Shown piece by piece: positions 10,390 to 21,806 of a stretch of DNA of 64,000 nt. The position numbers were made by a program, and so were the translations under genes. The notes under the pieces were generated by a model, which saw only the letters and a program-made list of their open reading frames with translations, did not search any database and was not told the DNA's origin. The first letter of the stretch is position 1; every line of letters begins with the position of its first letter. Where the stretch lies: the NCBI GenBank assembly GCA_037501455.1, contig CM074858.1:99730001-99794000 (forward strand), in the 5' to 3' direction. This stretch comes from Lantana camara (Eukaryota; Streptophyta; Magnoliopsida; Lamiales; Verbenaceae).

Positions 10390-13345
10390 GATTTGAAGAA
10401 AGAATTGATGGCGGAATTTAACAAACTATTGAAACAAGAAGATATTATTTGGTTTCAAAAGTCGAGAATTAACAGACTCCAATTTGGGGATAAAAATACA
10501 CGTTTTTTTCATCTCTCAAACGTATCCAGAAGGAAGAATTGTGCAAATGCTTAAAAATAGGTGATGAATGGAATAATGACCAACTAAAGCAACACACTTG
10601 GGAGTACTATACCAAACTATTCGTTGGATATACCATCGAATGGTCACGAACCTTAGGGTGTTAGCAGAAATATAACTTGGCAAGAACGACCTCAAATGAG
10701 GAAACCTTAAGGGTAGTGAAGAGCATCCACCCATATAAAACGTTAGGATCAGATGGTTTCTAATCATACTTTTTCAAGACCTATTAGGACATAACAAGAG
10801 ACTCTCGGTGGTGAAATTCACAAATGATTGCATGAAGAGAAAATCAATTCCCATGTAGGCTTGCCAAATGTTTATTTGCCATATTTCGAAAGTTAATGCT
10901 AAAAAAATAAAAAAAAAAAAAAAAAAAGAAGGAATTTTGACCCATTACAATATCTTGGTACTTCAAGAAGTGTTACACACGTTACATCATTCCAAAGACA
11001 AAAATGGGGCATGGTGCTATAATTGGATCTTGAAAAGAAGTACGACAAAGTTTGGTGGAATTTTCTAAGGGAAACTCTAACTTTCTTCGAATCTCAAAAA
11101 AAATCATCAATGTCATCATGAGCGGAGTGGAGGGGATAAAATCGGAGATTCTATGGAATGGTGAACTGACGGAGGTTATACAGATAACATGTGGCTTTAG
11201 ACAATGGGATCCACTCTCGTTTTATTTGTTTGTGCTTTGTACGAAAAGATTTATGTATATGGTTGAGAAAGTTGTTTCGACCAAATAATGGAGACCAATT
11301 GCGGTATGTTAGGGGGACCCTTAGACCTCATATTTAATTCGCTTTTTGGGGACGATTTAATATTTTGAGCCAAAGTTAACATGGATGAAGCGATATGTAT
11401 TTAAAGTGAGGTTTATGCATTTGCAAGGTACCAGACCTCAAATTGAAATTGATCATATCACACGTATTGTTCGCACCTTATGTATCAAATAATTTAGAAC
11501 AACAGGTTAGTAAAATTTTGGGTATGGAAAGTATAACCAACTTAGAGAAATAGGGGGTGCAGATGAATTTTAATCGAAACTATAGTGAGCTTTTCTCAAA
11601 GGTGATTGAGAGGGCAAAAAAGCTCATTCAGGATAGAAAGCCAAAATGCTAAACATTGTCAGACAATTACATTTATTCGGTTTATCATGAGCTCAAATTC
11701 CATCTAACATATGTCTACGAATTGACTCACCAATCACGCGTGCGATAAACTTAGTCGACTCAATCGCAAGTTTCTTTGGGTGACTAATATAACAAAGGAA
11801 TGAACTCATATTATAGGGTGAAACAAGGTGACTAAAAAGAAGCGAGAATGAGAAATGGGTATTAGAGAAGCCAATAAAAAAAAATAGCGATGTTCGCTAA
11901 AATAGGATGGGGAATGCTCAACAAGAAGACAACGCTGCGGAGTTAGATATATAAGAAAATATATTTAAAAGAGGGGGGAAGGGATATTCTTGAAAGTAAG
12001 CCTCAACTTTTGGCTTCTCGACCATGAAAGAGGATTGTTAGAAGTATTTGGTTCGGTAAACCATTTTACAAATATTGGAAGATTGGAAACTGTGATGGGG
12101 TGTCTTTATAGAATGATAGATGGTTATCACAAGGAAAACTAACCGACATATTGAAAGATAACATTTATGAGGAGAATAAAGTTTTTATGACATATGATCT
12201 CATTGGAATATATAAAAAATAGAGCATAGCTAAGCTGAAAATAAAAGGAGACGAAAATTAAATATAAATAATATAAAGTATGGTGAAACTAATGGTAATT
12301 CCTCCAATAAAATAACCTATAATCTACTTTATGGTATCGAATGAGATATGCGAGAAAATACTAGAAACAAATTTAGAAATTATCTTGCCCTTAAAAGTTC
12401 AAGATTTTCTTGTGACTTTGCCAGCATGACTGCTTGCACACGAATGCATTGAAGTATGACTGAAAATTTAGGGAAACCGATATATGTACATGTTGATGTA
12501 CAAGACGTGAAGATGTGGATCACGTGTTGAGAAGCTGTCCACTTGCATTTTAGGTGTGGAATAAGATTGTTGATATGTAGACTGTTCGAAATCTTCGTGA
12601 CTTGTAAGGTTCGAAATGGCTCGAAGAGAGCTTTTAACAATAAAGTTTAGAGCAACATGTTAGCAGAAGGTCCTAGCCTCCTGGGTAGATTGTCTTGATC
12701 TCAACGCTCTACAATCTTTGAAAAATACGAAACTGATGAAGCTACTAGAATATTATGAAGTCTAGAAATATCATTCTTCACCACATAAAAGAGTTACCTG
12801 AGTCCTTGGTACTAATTAGTGAGGACAAAAAACATAGGCAAAAGAAAACATGCGTTGAGTTGCCTTGGAATAAACGTGAGAAGGGATGGGTAAAACAAGA
12901 TTTAGATGAAAGTTTTATAGCCACATCAGCAATGCTTCAACTAGGAGCATCATTCAAGATGACGGTGGAAGATGGGTGATAAGATACTCTATAAATTTTG
13001 GTAGAGTTTCAACAAAAGTGATGAAGTTATTAGGCTTACGTGAAGGATTAAAGCTAGCTTGGGAGAGATGCATTATGAAGATTAATATGGAGATTGATTC
13101 GGAGACGGTGGTGAAATGTATAATAAAGAAGGAATATAAAAAGCACCCCATGAAAAATTTAATATTTGATTGCCGAAATTTACTCCTCAAGCTCTAGGAA
13201 GCTCAGATTGAGCATATCCTGATAGGAAGAAACATTATGGTGGATAAATTAGTGAGGATAGACCACAAGGTTCGAAATGGTTACTGAGTCTAGGATGGTC
13301 TACCAACGAACTTGAATAATTCTTAACTTGAGGCTACTATTCCTC
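10390..13345 (+). pseudogene. LINE (L1-type) ORF2 remnant: reverse transcriptase to RNase H
   Basis: Decayed plus-strand frames keep the order of a plant L1-type ORF2. The linker before the reverse transcriptase (IIWFQKSRINRLQFGDKNTRFFH) is near 10450. A GSDGF box is near 10750, and the RT core FRQWDPLSFYLFVLC is at about 11200. A GDDLIF version of the catalytic FADD box is near 11355. Thumb and connector blocks follow, then an RNase H-like end at 12870-13200 (GWVKQDLDESF, GLREGLKLAW, IEHILIGRNIMVDKL). Many stops and shifts break it, and the endonuclease domain is absent. A poly-A-rich insertion lies near 10900. The 3' half, from about 11173, recurs downstream. Confidence 0.8.
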
Positions 13346-13972
13346 TGTTGGTTTACAAAAAATGCAATACATTAACATACAAATGTGAAGAGGGTGATTC
13401 TTACAGAAAATGCAATAACCTTTACATATTGAGTTATAGCAAAGAAACATTTCAAAACTTTATTTAAAAATCAAAGATAAATTACAAATTATATTAATGA
13501 AAACCAAATTATAGAAAGAATAAAGTACATATAATTAACATAGTATTTTATATGATCTTTTAAATTTTTTAATTTAAATTTTATAAATGTCTTTTCATAT
13601 ACATTATCCATTTTAAATATTTTATTATTATACAATAACATAATTTCAAATATATATTTTGATTGTTTCTTTATGAATCGAATATTTTTCTAATTTAAAT
13701 TTTTACTTATTAGATATGGTTTGAAAGGGAAATTTCAAATAAAATATTTTGTATGTGTAGTTTTACAAAACCAAATTGATTCATTAAAAATTTTATTATA
13801 TTTATTTAATTAAATTAGATACTTTTAATAAATTAATTTACTCAATAAACATAATAATTAAACTGATCAAAATAAACTGAATGATAAATGTGCAACGCAT
13901 GTTGATTTTGCTAGAAATCCAACATATAAAAAATACAAACTTTTAACGTGCATCAATAAGTACCTATACAGA
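11173..13972 (+). repeat. LINE tandem array, copy 1
   Basis: This is the first of three head-to-tail units of about 2.7-2.8 kb. Each has the LINE RT-to-RNase H segment followed by about 600 bp of AT-rich DNA. The AT-rich tail here has a Helitron-like 3' end (GTGCAACGCAT, then CTAG at 13911-13914). Confidence 0.85.
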
Positions 13973-16689
13973 TGCTATACAAATAACATGTGACAATAGA
14001 CCAGGGGATCCACTCTCGCTTTATTTTTTTGTGCTTTGTATAGAAAGATTTATATATATGATTGAGATAGTTGTTTCGACCAAATAATGGAGGCCAATTG
14101 CGGTATGTCTAGGAGACCCTTAGATCTCACACTTGTCTTTTAAAGATGACATAATATTTTGAGCTAAAGTTACTGTGGATGGAGCGATGTGCATTTAAAG
14201 TGAGGTTTAGGCGTTTACAAGGTACCAGACCTCAAATTGAACTTGAGCAAATCACACGTATTATTCGCACCTTGTGTCAAATAATATAGAACAACATGTT
14301 AGTGAAATTTTGGGTATGGAAAGTACAACCAACTTAGGGAACTAGGGGGTGCAGACGAACTTTGGTCGAAATTATAGTAAGCTTTTTTCGATGGTGATTG
14401 AGAGAGTAAAAAAACTCCTTCAGGATAGAAAGCCAAAATGCTAAATATTGTTTGACAATTACATTTATTCGGTTTATCTTGAGCTCGAATCCCATCTACT
14501 ATATGCCTACGAATAGGCTCCCCAATCACGCGTGTGATAAACTTGATCGACTCAATCGTAAGTTTCTTTCGGTGACTAATATAAAAAAGAAATGAACCCA
14601 TCTTATAGGGTGAAAGAAGTTGACTAGAAAGAAGTGAGAATGGGGATTGGGAGTTTTAAAAGCAAAAAAATAAAATAAAATAGTATAGCGATGTTTACTA
14701 AAATAGGATGGGGAATGCTCAACAAGAAGAAAACACAGCGGAGCTAGATACATAAGAAAATATATTTAAAAGAGGGAGAAGAGATATTCTTGAAAGTAAG
14801 CCTCAACTTTTGGCTCCTCGAGTGTGAAAGAGAATTGTTAGAAATATTTGGTTGGCAGAACCGTTTTACAAATATTGAAGGATTGAAAACAGTGACGGGG
14901 TGCCTTTATAGAATGATAGATGGTTACCACTAGGCAGACTAACCGATGTATTGAAATATAACATTTATGAGAAGAATAAAGTTCTTATGACATATGATCT
15001 CATTGGAATAGATAAAAAATGGAACATAGATAAATTGAAAACAAAAGGGGACAAAAATTAAATATAAATAATATAAAGTTTGGTGAAACTAACGATAATT
15101 TCTCCTATAAAATGGCCTATAGTCTACTAATGACCCAAATTTTTAGTCAAAAACTCATGAATACATTGAAGTATGACTGAAAATTTGGGGAAAACGATAT
15201 AAGTACAAGTTGTTGTACAAGATGTAAAGATGTGAATCACGTGCTGAGAAGCTGTCCGTTCACATTTCGAGTGTGGAACAAGATTGTTGATATGTAGACT
15301 GTTCGAAATCTTCGTGACTTGTAAGGTTCGAAATGGCTCGAAGAGAGCTTTTAACAATAAAGTTTAGAGCAACATGTTAGCAGAAGGTCCTAGCCTCCTG
15401 GGTAGATTGTCTTGATCTCAACGCTCTACAATCTTTGAAAAATACGAAACTGATGAAGCTACTAGAATATTATGAAGTCTAGAAATATCATTCTTCACCA
15501 CATAAAAGAGTTACCTGAGTCCTTGGTACTAATTAGTGAGGACAAAAAACATAGGCAAAAGAAAACATGCGTTGAGTTGCCTTGGAATAAACGTGAGAAG
15601 GGATGGGTAAAACAAGATTTAGATGAAAGTTTTATAGCCACATCAGCAATGCTTCAACTAGGAGCATCATTCAAGATGACGGTGGAAGATGGGTGATAAG
15701 ATACTCTATAAATTTTGGTAGAGTTTCAACAAAAGTGATGAAGTTATTAGGCTTACGTGAAGGATTAAAGCTAGCTTGGGAGAGATGCATTATGAAGATT
15801 AATATGGAGATTGATTCGGAGATGGTGGTGAAATGTATAATAAAGAAGGATTATAAAGAGCACCCCATGAAAAATTTAATATTTGATTGCCGAAATTTAC
15901 TCCTCAAGCTCTAGGAAGCTCAGATTGAGCATATCCTGATAGGAAGAAACATTATGGTGGATAAATTAGTGAGGATAGACCACAAGGTTCGAAATGGTTA
16001 CTGAGTCTAGGATGGTCTACCAACGAACTTGAATAATTCTTAACTTGAGGCTACTATTCCTCTGTTGGTTTACAAAAAATGCAATACATTAACATACAAA
16101 TGGGAAGAGGGTGATTCTTACAGAAAATGCAATAACCTTTACATATTGAGTTATAGCAAAGAAACATTTCAAAACTTTATTTAAAAATCAAAGATAAATT
16201 ACAAATTATATTAATGAAAACCAAATTATAGAAAGAATAAAGTACATATAATTAACATAGTATTTTATATGATCTTTTAAATTTTTTAATTTAAATTTTA
16301 TAAATGTCTTTTCATATACATTATCCATTTTAAATATTTTATTATTATACAGTAACATAATTTCAAATATATATTTTGATTGTTTCTTTATGAATCGAAT
16401 ATTTTTCTAATTTAAATTTTTACTTATTAGATATGGTTTGAAAGGGAAATTTCAAATAAAATATTTTGTATGTGTAGTTTTACAAAACCAAATTGATTCA
16501 TTAAAAATTTTATTATATTTATTTAATTAAATTAGATACTTTTAATAAATTAATTTACTCAATAAACATAATAATTAAACTGATCAAAATAAACTGAATG
16601 ATAAATGTGCAACGCATGTTGATTTTGCTAGAAATCCAACATATAAAAAATACAAACTTTTAACGTGCATCAATAAGTACCTATACAGA
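13973..16689 (+). repeat. LINE tandem array, copy 2 (chimeric)
   Basis: Offsets to the neighbouring copies are constant at 2717 bp across most of the unit. The first part, up to about 15279, is almost identical to copy 3 and clearly different from copy 1. From 15294 on it is almost identical to copy 1 and different from copy 3. The Helitron-like CTAG end recurs at 16628-16631. The RT, connector and RNase H segments are as broken as in copy 1. Confidence 0.85.
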
Positions 16690-19290
16690 TGCTATACAAA
16701 TAACATGTGACAATAGACCAGGGGATCCACTCTCGCTTTATTTTTTTGTTCTTTGTATAGAAAGATTTATATATATGATTGAGATAGTTGTTTCGACCAA
16801 ATAATGGAGGCCAATTGCGGTATGTCTAGGAGACCCTTAGATCTCACACTTGTCTTTTAAAGATGACATAATATTTTGAGCTAAAGTTACTGTGGATGGA
16901 GCGATGTGCATTTAAAGTGAGGTTTAGGCGTTTACAAGGTACCAGACCTCAAATTGAACTTGAGCAAATCACACGTATTATTCGCACCTTGTGTCAAATA
17001 ATATAGAACAACATGTTAGTGAAATTTTGGGTATGGAAAGTACAACCAACTTAGGGAACTAGGGGGTGCAGACGAACTTTGGTCGAAATTATAGTAAGCT
17101 TTTTTCGATGGTGATTGAGAGAGTAAAAAAACTCCTTCAGGATAGAAAGCCAAAATGCTAAATATTGTTTGACAATTACATTTATTCGGTTTATCATGAG
17201 CTCGAATCCCATCTACTATATGACTACGAATAGGCTCCCCAATCACGCGTGTGATAAACTTGATCGACTCAATCGTAAGTTTCTTTCGGTGACTAATATA
17301 AAAAAGAAATGAACCCATCTTATAGGGTGAAAGAAGTTGACTAGAAAGAAGTGAGAATGGGGATTGGGAGTTTTAAAAGCAAAAAAATAAAATAAAATAG
17401 TATAGCGATGTTTACTAAAATAGGATGGGGAATGCTCAACAAGAAGAAAACACAGCGGAGCTAGATACATAAGAAAAGATATTTAAAAGAGGGAGAAGAG
17501 ATATTCTTGAAAGTAAGCCTCAACTTTTGGCTCCTCGAGTGTGAAAGAGAATTGTTAGAAATATTTGGTTGGCAGAACCGTTTTACAAATATTGAAGGAT
17601 TGAAAACAGTGACGGGGTGCCTTTATAGAATGATAGATGGTTACCACTAGGCAGACTAACCGATGTATTGAAAGATAACATTTATGAGAAGAATAAAGTT
17701 CTTATGACATATGATCTCATTGGAATAGATAAAAAATGGAACATAGATAAATTGAAAACAAAAGGGGACAAAAATTAAATATAAATAATATAAAGTTTGG
17801 TGAAACTAACGATAATTTCTCCTATAAAATGGCCTATAGTCTACTAATGACCCAAATTCTTAGTCAAAAACTCATGAATACATTGAAGTATGACTGAAAA
17901 TTTGGGGAAAACGATATAAGTACAAGTTGTTGTACAAGATGTAAAGATGTGAATCACGTGCTGAGAAGCTGTCCGTTCACATTTCGAGTGTGGAACAAGA
18001 TTGTTGATATATAGACTGGTCGAAATCTTTGTGGCTTGTAAGGTTCGGAATGGCTCGAAAAGAGATTTTAACAATAAAGTTTAGAGCAACATGTTACCAT
18101 ACTGTCTTGGATAGATTGCCTTGATCTCAACACTCTGCAATCTTTGAAAAGCACGAAACTGATTAAGCTATTAGAATATTATGAAGTCTAGAAACATCAC
18201 TCTTCACCACATAAATGAGTTACCTGAGTCCTTGGTACTAATTGGCGAGGACAAAAAACATAAGCAAAAGAAAAAATTCGAGAAGGGATGGGTGAAACAA
18301 GATTTAGATGGAAGCTTTTATAGCCACACCAGCAATGCTTCGACTAGGAGCGTCATTCAGGATGACAATGGAAGATGGGTGCTAAGATACTCTATAAATA
18401 TTGGTAGAGTTCCAACAAAAATGACGGAGTTATTAGGCTTACATGAGGGATTAAAGCTAGCTTGGGATTTAGAGGCGCATTCTGATGAAGATTAATATGG
18501 AGATTGATCCGGAACGTTGGTGAAATGCATAACAAAGAAGGATTAAAAAAAGCAACCCATAAAAAATTTAATATTTGATAGCCAAAATTTACTCCTCAGG
18601 CCCCTATGAAGCTCGGATTGAGCAAATCCTGAGAGAAAGAAACATCATGGTGGATAAATCAGTGAGAATAGACCACAAGATTCAAGATGGTTACTGGGTG
18701 TAGGATGGTCCACCAACAGAGTTGAATAAGTCTTAGTTTGAGGTTACTATTCCTCTGTTAGATTGTAAAGAATCCAACACATTAAGATACAAATCTGAAG
18801 AGGATGACTCCTATAGAAAATGCAATAACCTTTACATTTGGAGCTATAACAAAGTAACATTTCAGAACTTTACATAAAAATTAAAGATAAGTCATGAATT
18901 ATATTAATGAAAACCAGATAATATAAAGAATAAAGTACATATAATTAACATAGTATTTTTTATGATATTTTAAAATTTTAAATTTATATTTTTTGTATAT
19001 GTATTTTCATTTATATTATCTATTTTAAATATTTTATTTTTATATACAGTAACATAGTTTCAAATATATATTTTGATTGATTCTTATTAGTTGAATTTTT
19101 TCTAATTTAAACTTTTACTTATTGTATATCGTTCAAAAGAGAGATTTCAAAGAAAATATTTTGTATGTGTAGTTTTACAAAATCAAATTGATTCGTTAAA
19201 AATTTTATTATATTAATTTAATTAAATTAGGTACTTTTAATATATTAATTTACTCAGTAAATATAATAACTACACTTATCGAAATAAACT
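16690..19290 (+). repeat. LINE tandem array, copy 3
   Basis: The 5' part matches copy 2 nearly base for base, while the part after about 18005 has diverged from copies 1 and 2 by substitutions and small deletions. The AT-rich tail stops at about 19290, before the Helitron-like hairpin and CTAG seen in the other copies, and runs into the 71-bp repeat at 19301-19371. Confidence 0.85.
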
Positions 19291-19300
19291 AAATGATATA

Positions 19301-19371
19301 ATTCTAAAGAAATTAGATTTTTAATTCCATCGTGCATGAAAGGTTTTCTTCTCAATTTCAGTTTCATTTGC
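19301..19371 (+). repeat. 71-bp direct repeat, right copy
   Basis: This is a near-identical copy of 7866-7936. It marks the return from the LINE array to the Helitron's own 3' portion. Confidence 0.7.
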
Positions 19372-19821
19372 AAAAATTTAGTTGCAAAAAACTTCATAAA
19401 AACACTAAAAGTAAAACACCAATTATATTAAACAAATAAACAATACCATGAATAAACTATATATAATTAATATGGTATTTTATATGATCTTTTATATTTT
19501 TGTCTTTATTCTTTTATATATATATCTTTTTACTTATTAAATATATTTGAAAGTTATTAACTATTACTTACGATTAAAAGTTAGAACTATTTGGGAAAAT
19601 TGATATTATACTCTTTAAATATTTTGTTTTATGATACAACATAGTTTCAAATACTTTTACTGTTTATTTGTTTAGATATTTCTCTACTTCGAAATTCTAC
19701 TTATTATATATGATTTGAAAGAGAGATTTCATATAAAAATTTTCGCATGTATTACTTTTTAAATATCCTAATTTATTCAATAAATATAATTGCTAAATTT
19801 ATTTAAATAACTTAAATGAAA

Positions 19822-19849
19822 AACGTGCAACGCACGTTCACATAACTAG
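19822..19849 (+). other. Helitron 3' hairpin and CTAG terminus
   Basis: A 7-bp perfect stem with a 3-base loop (19822-19838) is followed by a short spacer and CTAG, with T next to it. This is the standard Helitron 3' end layout. Confidence 0.75.
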
Positions 19850-20084
19850 TATATAAAAAAATGTAAAAAACAAAAATTAAACCTAATAGAGAATGAGAAG
19901 GCCCAACCAATGGCCCAGCAGCCATTTTCTTTCTCACCCTTCATCCCGGCTTTTTCTTTCTCTCCTCTCTGTTAGGATTTCGCAGACCGAAAATGGCGGA
20001 AAAAGGAGAAACCCCACCGGAAGACGCTGGCTGACCTTTTTAATCGGAAAGATCAGCAACCAAAGAGCCGTTTTAGTCCGTTCC

Positions 20085-20247
20085 TAGACTGTTCCGCCTT
20101 TATAACGCATCGGAACGGCGTTCTAATGCAACCAAAGCGCCGTTCCAGGTAAGCACACGTTCCATACCGGAACAGCGGAACGGGGGCGGCCGTTCCCGTT
20201 CCGGAATGGCCGTTCCGCCCGTTCCAGCGCCGTTCCGGCGAACCATG
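20085..20247 (-). repeat. Right terminal and subterminal repeats of the hAT-like element
   Basis: About a dozen GGAACGG/CCGTTCC units in both directions crowd into 160 bp and end in CGGCGAACCATG. One contains GGCCGTTCCCGTTCCGG. The composition is strikingly GC-rich next to the AT-rich Helitron end. Confidence 0.7.
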
Positions 20248-20507
20248 ATCACAAATCTGCCTGTCACCTGTGGAAAGTTATGAATTATTGAAGTGAAGGG
20301 AAATTTTCATAAGACAAATTAACAGTCAAATTGATAGTGATTTACATCGTAGTTCGTAAAATAAGTGATTTTCATGACCGGATAAGGTTAACGTAGCCGC
20401 CTTTCGCAAATCAACATATTTACCTAACATGCCGTCGGCTGCTATTGCCTATAGGTACTCAATAATTCTACACCAATAATTTTAGTTTACGTTCAATTCA
20501 ATCGAAC

Positions 20508-21110
20508 ATGATCGAGCCAAAATATAGAATCAAGAGATCCGATCCTCTTCTATTTTGTTCACTTAAAATTTATAGATTGGAAATCCTACTTTTGAGTTAA
20601 AAGCCTGAGATGAGAATGGATGGGTGAGCTCGAGGCCAACTCGGCACTGAAGGAATTGATGACCCGGTTCGGTTGGAACTTTAACGTTCAAATCAGTATC
20701 TGGTCATGTGAGGTCAAAAGAGAGTGCACTAAATGAGATGGTTGAAAGTTGTTACCGGTATAAATATCGGTATATATTTATATGGGGTAAAGTAATAATG
20801 AGTTCGATCGACGTGGGCATGCCTCAAGCTAATAGTTGTTTCATTAAAAGAGTGCATTAAATGCTCGATCGACCACTTCTTTCAGAAACCACTAGTGGCC
20901 ACATGGCCTTATGGGTCAAGGGGAGGTCGAGCTGCATAGTCGGTAGTGAGGGGTCGTCATGTCTTATTGATCATGTTGTAGACTGAGAGTGGACAGAAAA
21001 ACCTTCTTGCGATGTGACTCGGAGAGAGGTCTTAAACCAAGAATAATTAATAACACGTGGCAAACGATTAATTAATCGAGTGATTAGGTGGGTCCGTGTC
21101 ACGTTAGAAC
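20508..21110 (-). repeat. Probable solo LTR of a Tat-type gypsy element
   Basis: The layout copies the two Tat-type LTRs in this window: a TGATCGAGCC start, a GGCCAACTCGGCACT block, then ACGTTCAAATCAGT (ACGCTCAAGTCAGT in the others), and minus-strand TATA-like sequences near 20757-20790. The end near CCGTGTCA (21099) is uncertain and I could not confirm a target duplication. No gag or primer-binding site is next to it, so it is a solo or truncated LTR. Confidence 0.45.
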
Positions 21111-21800
21111 CAATGTATTATATTTACTCAAAATTTACTCAATAATGAATTATTAAAGTAGGCTGGTAATGTTTTCTCTTCAATCTTTTTCAAGTTCAAC
21201 CCCTCAAATGGGTTGAATAGCCCTATGATGACATCAATTATCATTTAATAATATTTAATTCATTAAATAAATGTTCTTACACCCTACGATTAATCAAATT
21301 ATTCAAAAATTTTCTAATAGCACATCAATATAATGTAGAACCAAAGCTAAATGAGGTTACTTCAAGTGTTAAAAGATTTTTTTTTTTCTTTTCAAAATAA
21401 TGATCGGGTTATAATATCTCTAAATAAGATAGAACCAAAAGGCCAATATGTACATTGTACGGTATCTGTCCGACATTAATTAGTTATCTGATTGCAAGTT
21501 AGTATGATATTTCAACTATATGTCTAAATTACATATGATTTAAAAGAAAAAAGAAAAAAAAAAAGATCGATTAACAAAGTAAGTGCATTTATTGAAGCTC
21601 AATTTTATTAAGAGACTAACAAATTGATACATGAAAACTTATTCAAATTTCATTGAAGTGAAATGGACTACATTGAAGTGAAATGGTGTAAAACCTACTT
21701 CAATATTATTGAAAATTATATGGAAACTTATAACTATGCGTTACCGCTTATTATGATCCAAAATGCTCAATGGGATCTAGGAAAGTTGACCCCTCCTCGA
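21111..21800. other. AT-rich 3' flank of the P450 gene, no gene recognised
   Basis: I see no gene here. It presumably includes the 3' untranslated and downstream region of the minus-strand P450. A short duplication (GAAGTGAAATGG) occurs at 21654-21685, and poly-A and poly-T runs are present. Confidence 0.5.
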
Positions 21801-21806
21801 AATGCC

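Larger units (their letters stand above)
7261..19849 (+). mobile_element. Helitron nested inside the hAT-like element
   Basis: The 5' end is TCTATCTATATTATAAAAGC, a form typical of plant Helitrons. The 3' end is a 7-bp stem hairpin (AACGTGC-AAC-GCACGTT, 19822-19838) followed eight bases later by CTAG (19846-19849). The flanking bases are A (7260) and T (19850), the A/T target these elements use. No RepHel helicase is present, so it is non-autonomous. Its 12.6 kb holds tandem repeats, a MITE, a PPR fragment and a LINE array. A 71-bp sequence occurs at 7866-7936 and again at 19301-19371, so the original Helitron may have been much smaller. Confidence 0.7.
6116..20247. mobile_element. 14.1-kb inverted-repeat DNA element, probably hAT-related
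   Basis: The left end starts CATGGTTCACCG and the right end finishes CGGCGAACCATG, a 12-bp terminal inverted repeat with one mismatch. A perfect 8-bp direct repeat, ATCACAAA, flanks it (6108-6115 and 20248-20255). Both ends are unusually GC-rich and crowded with GGAACGG/CCGTTCC motifs (6125-6200 and 20085-20240), like the subterminal transposase sites of hAT elements. The 8-bp duplication and a BED-finger remnant at 6735-6965 also fit hAT. Much of the length comes from a nested Helitron (7261-19849), so the element itself would be only about 1.5 kb. No intact transposase is present. Confidence 0.75.
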
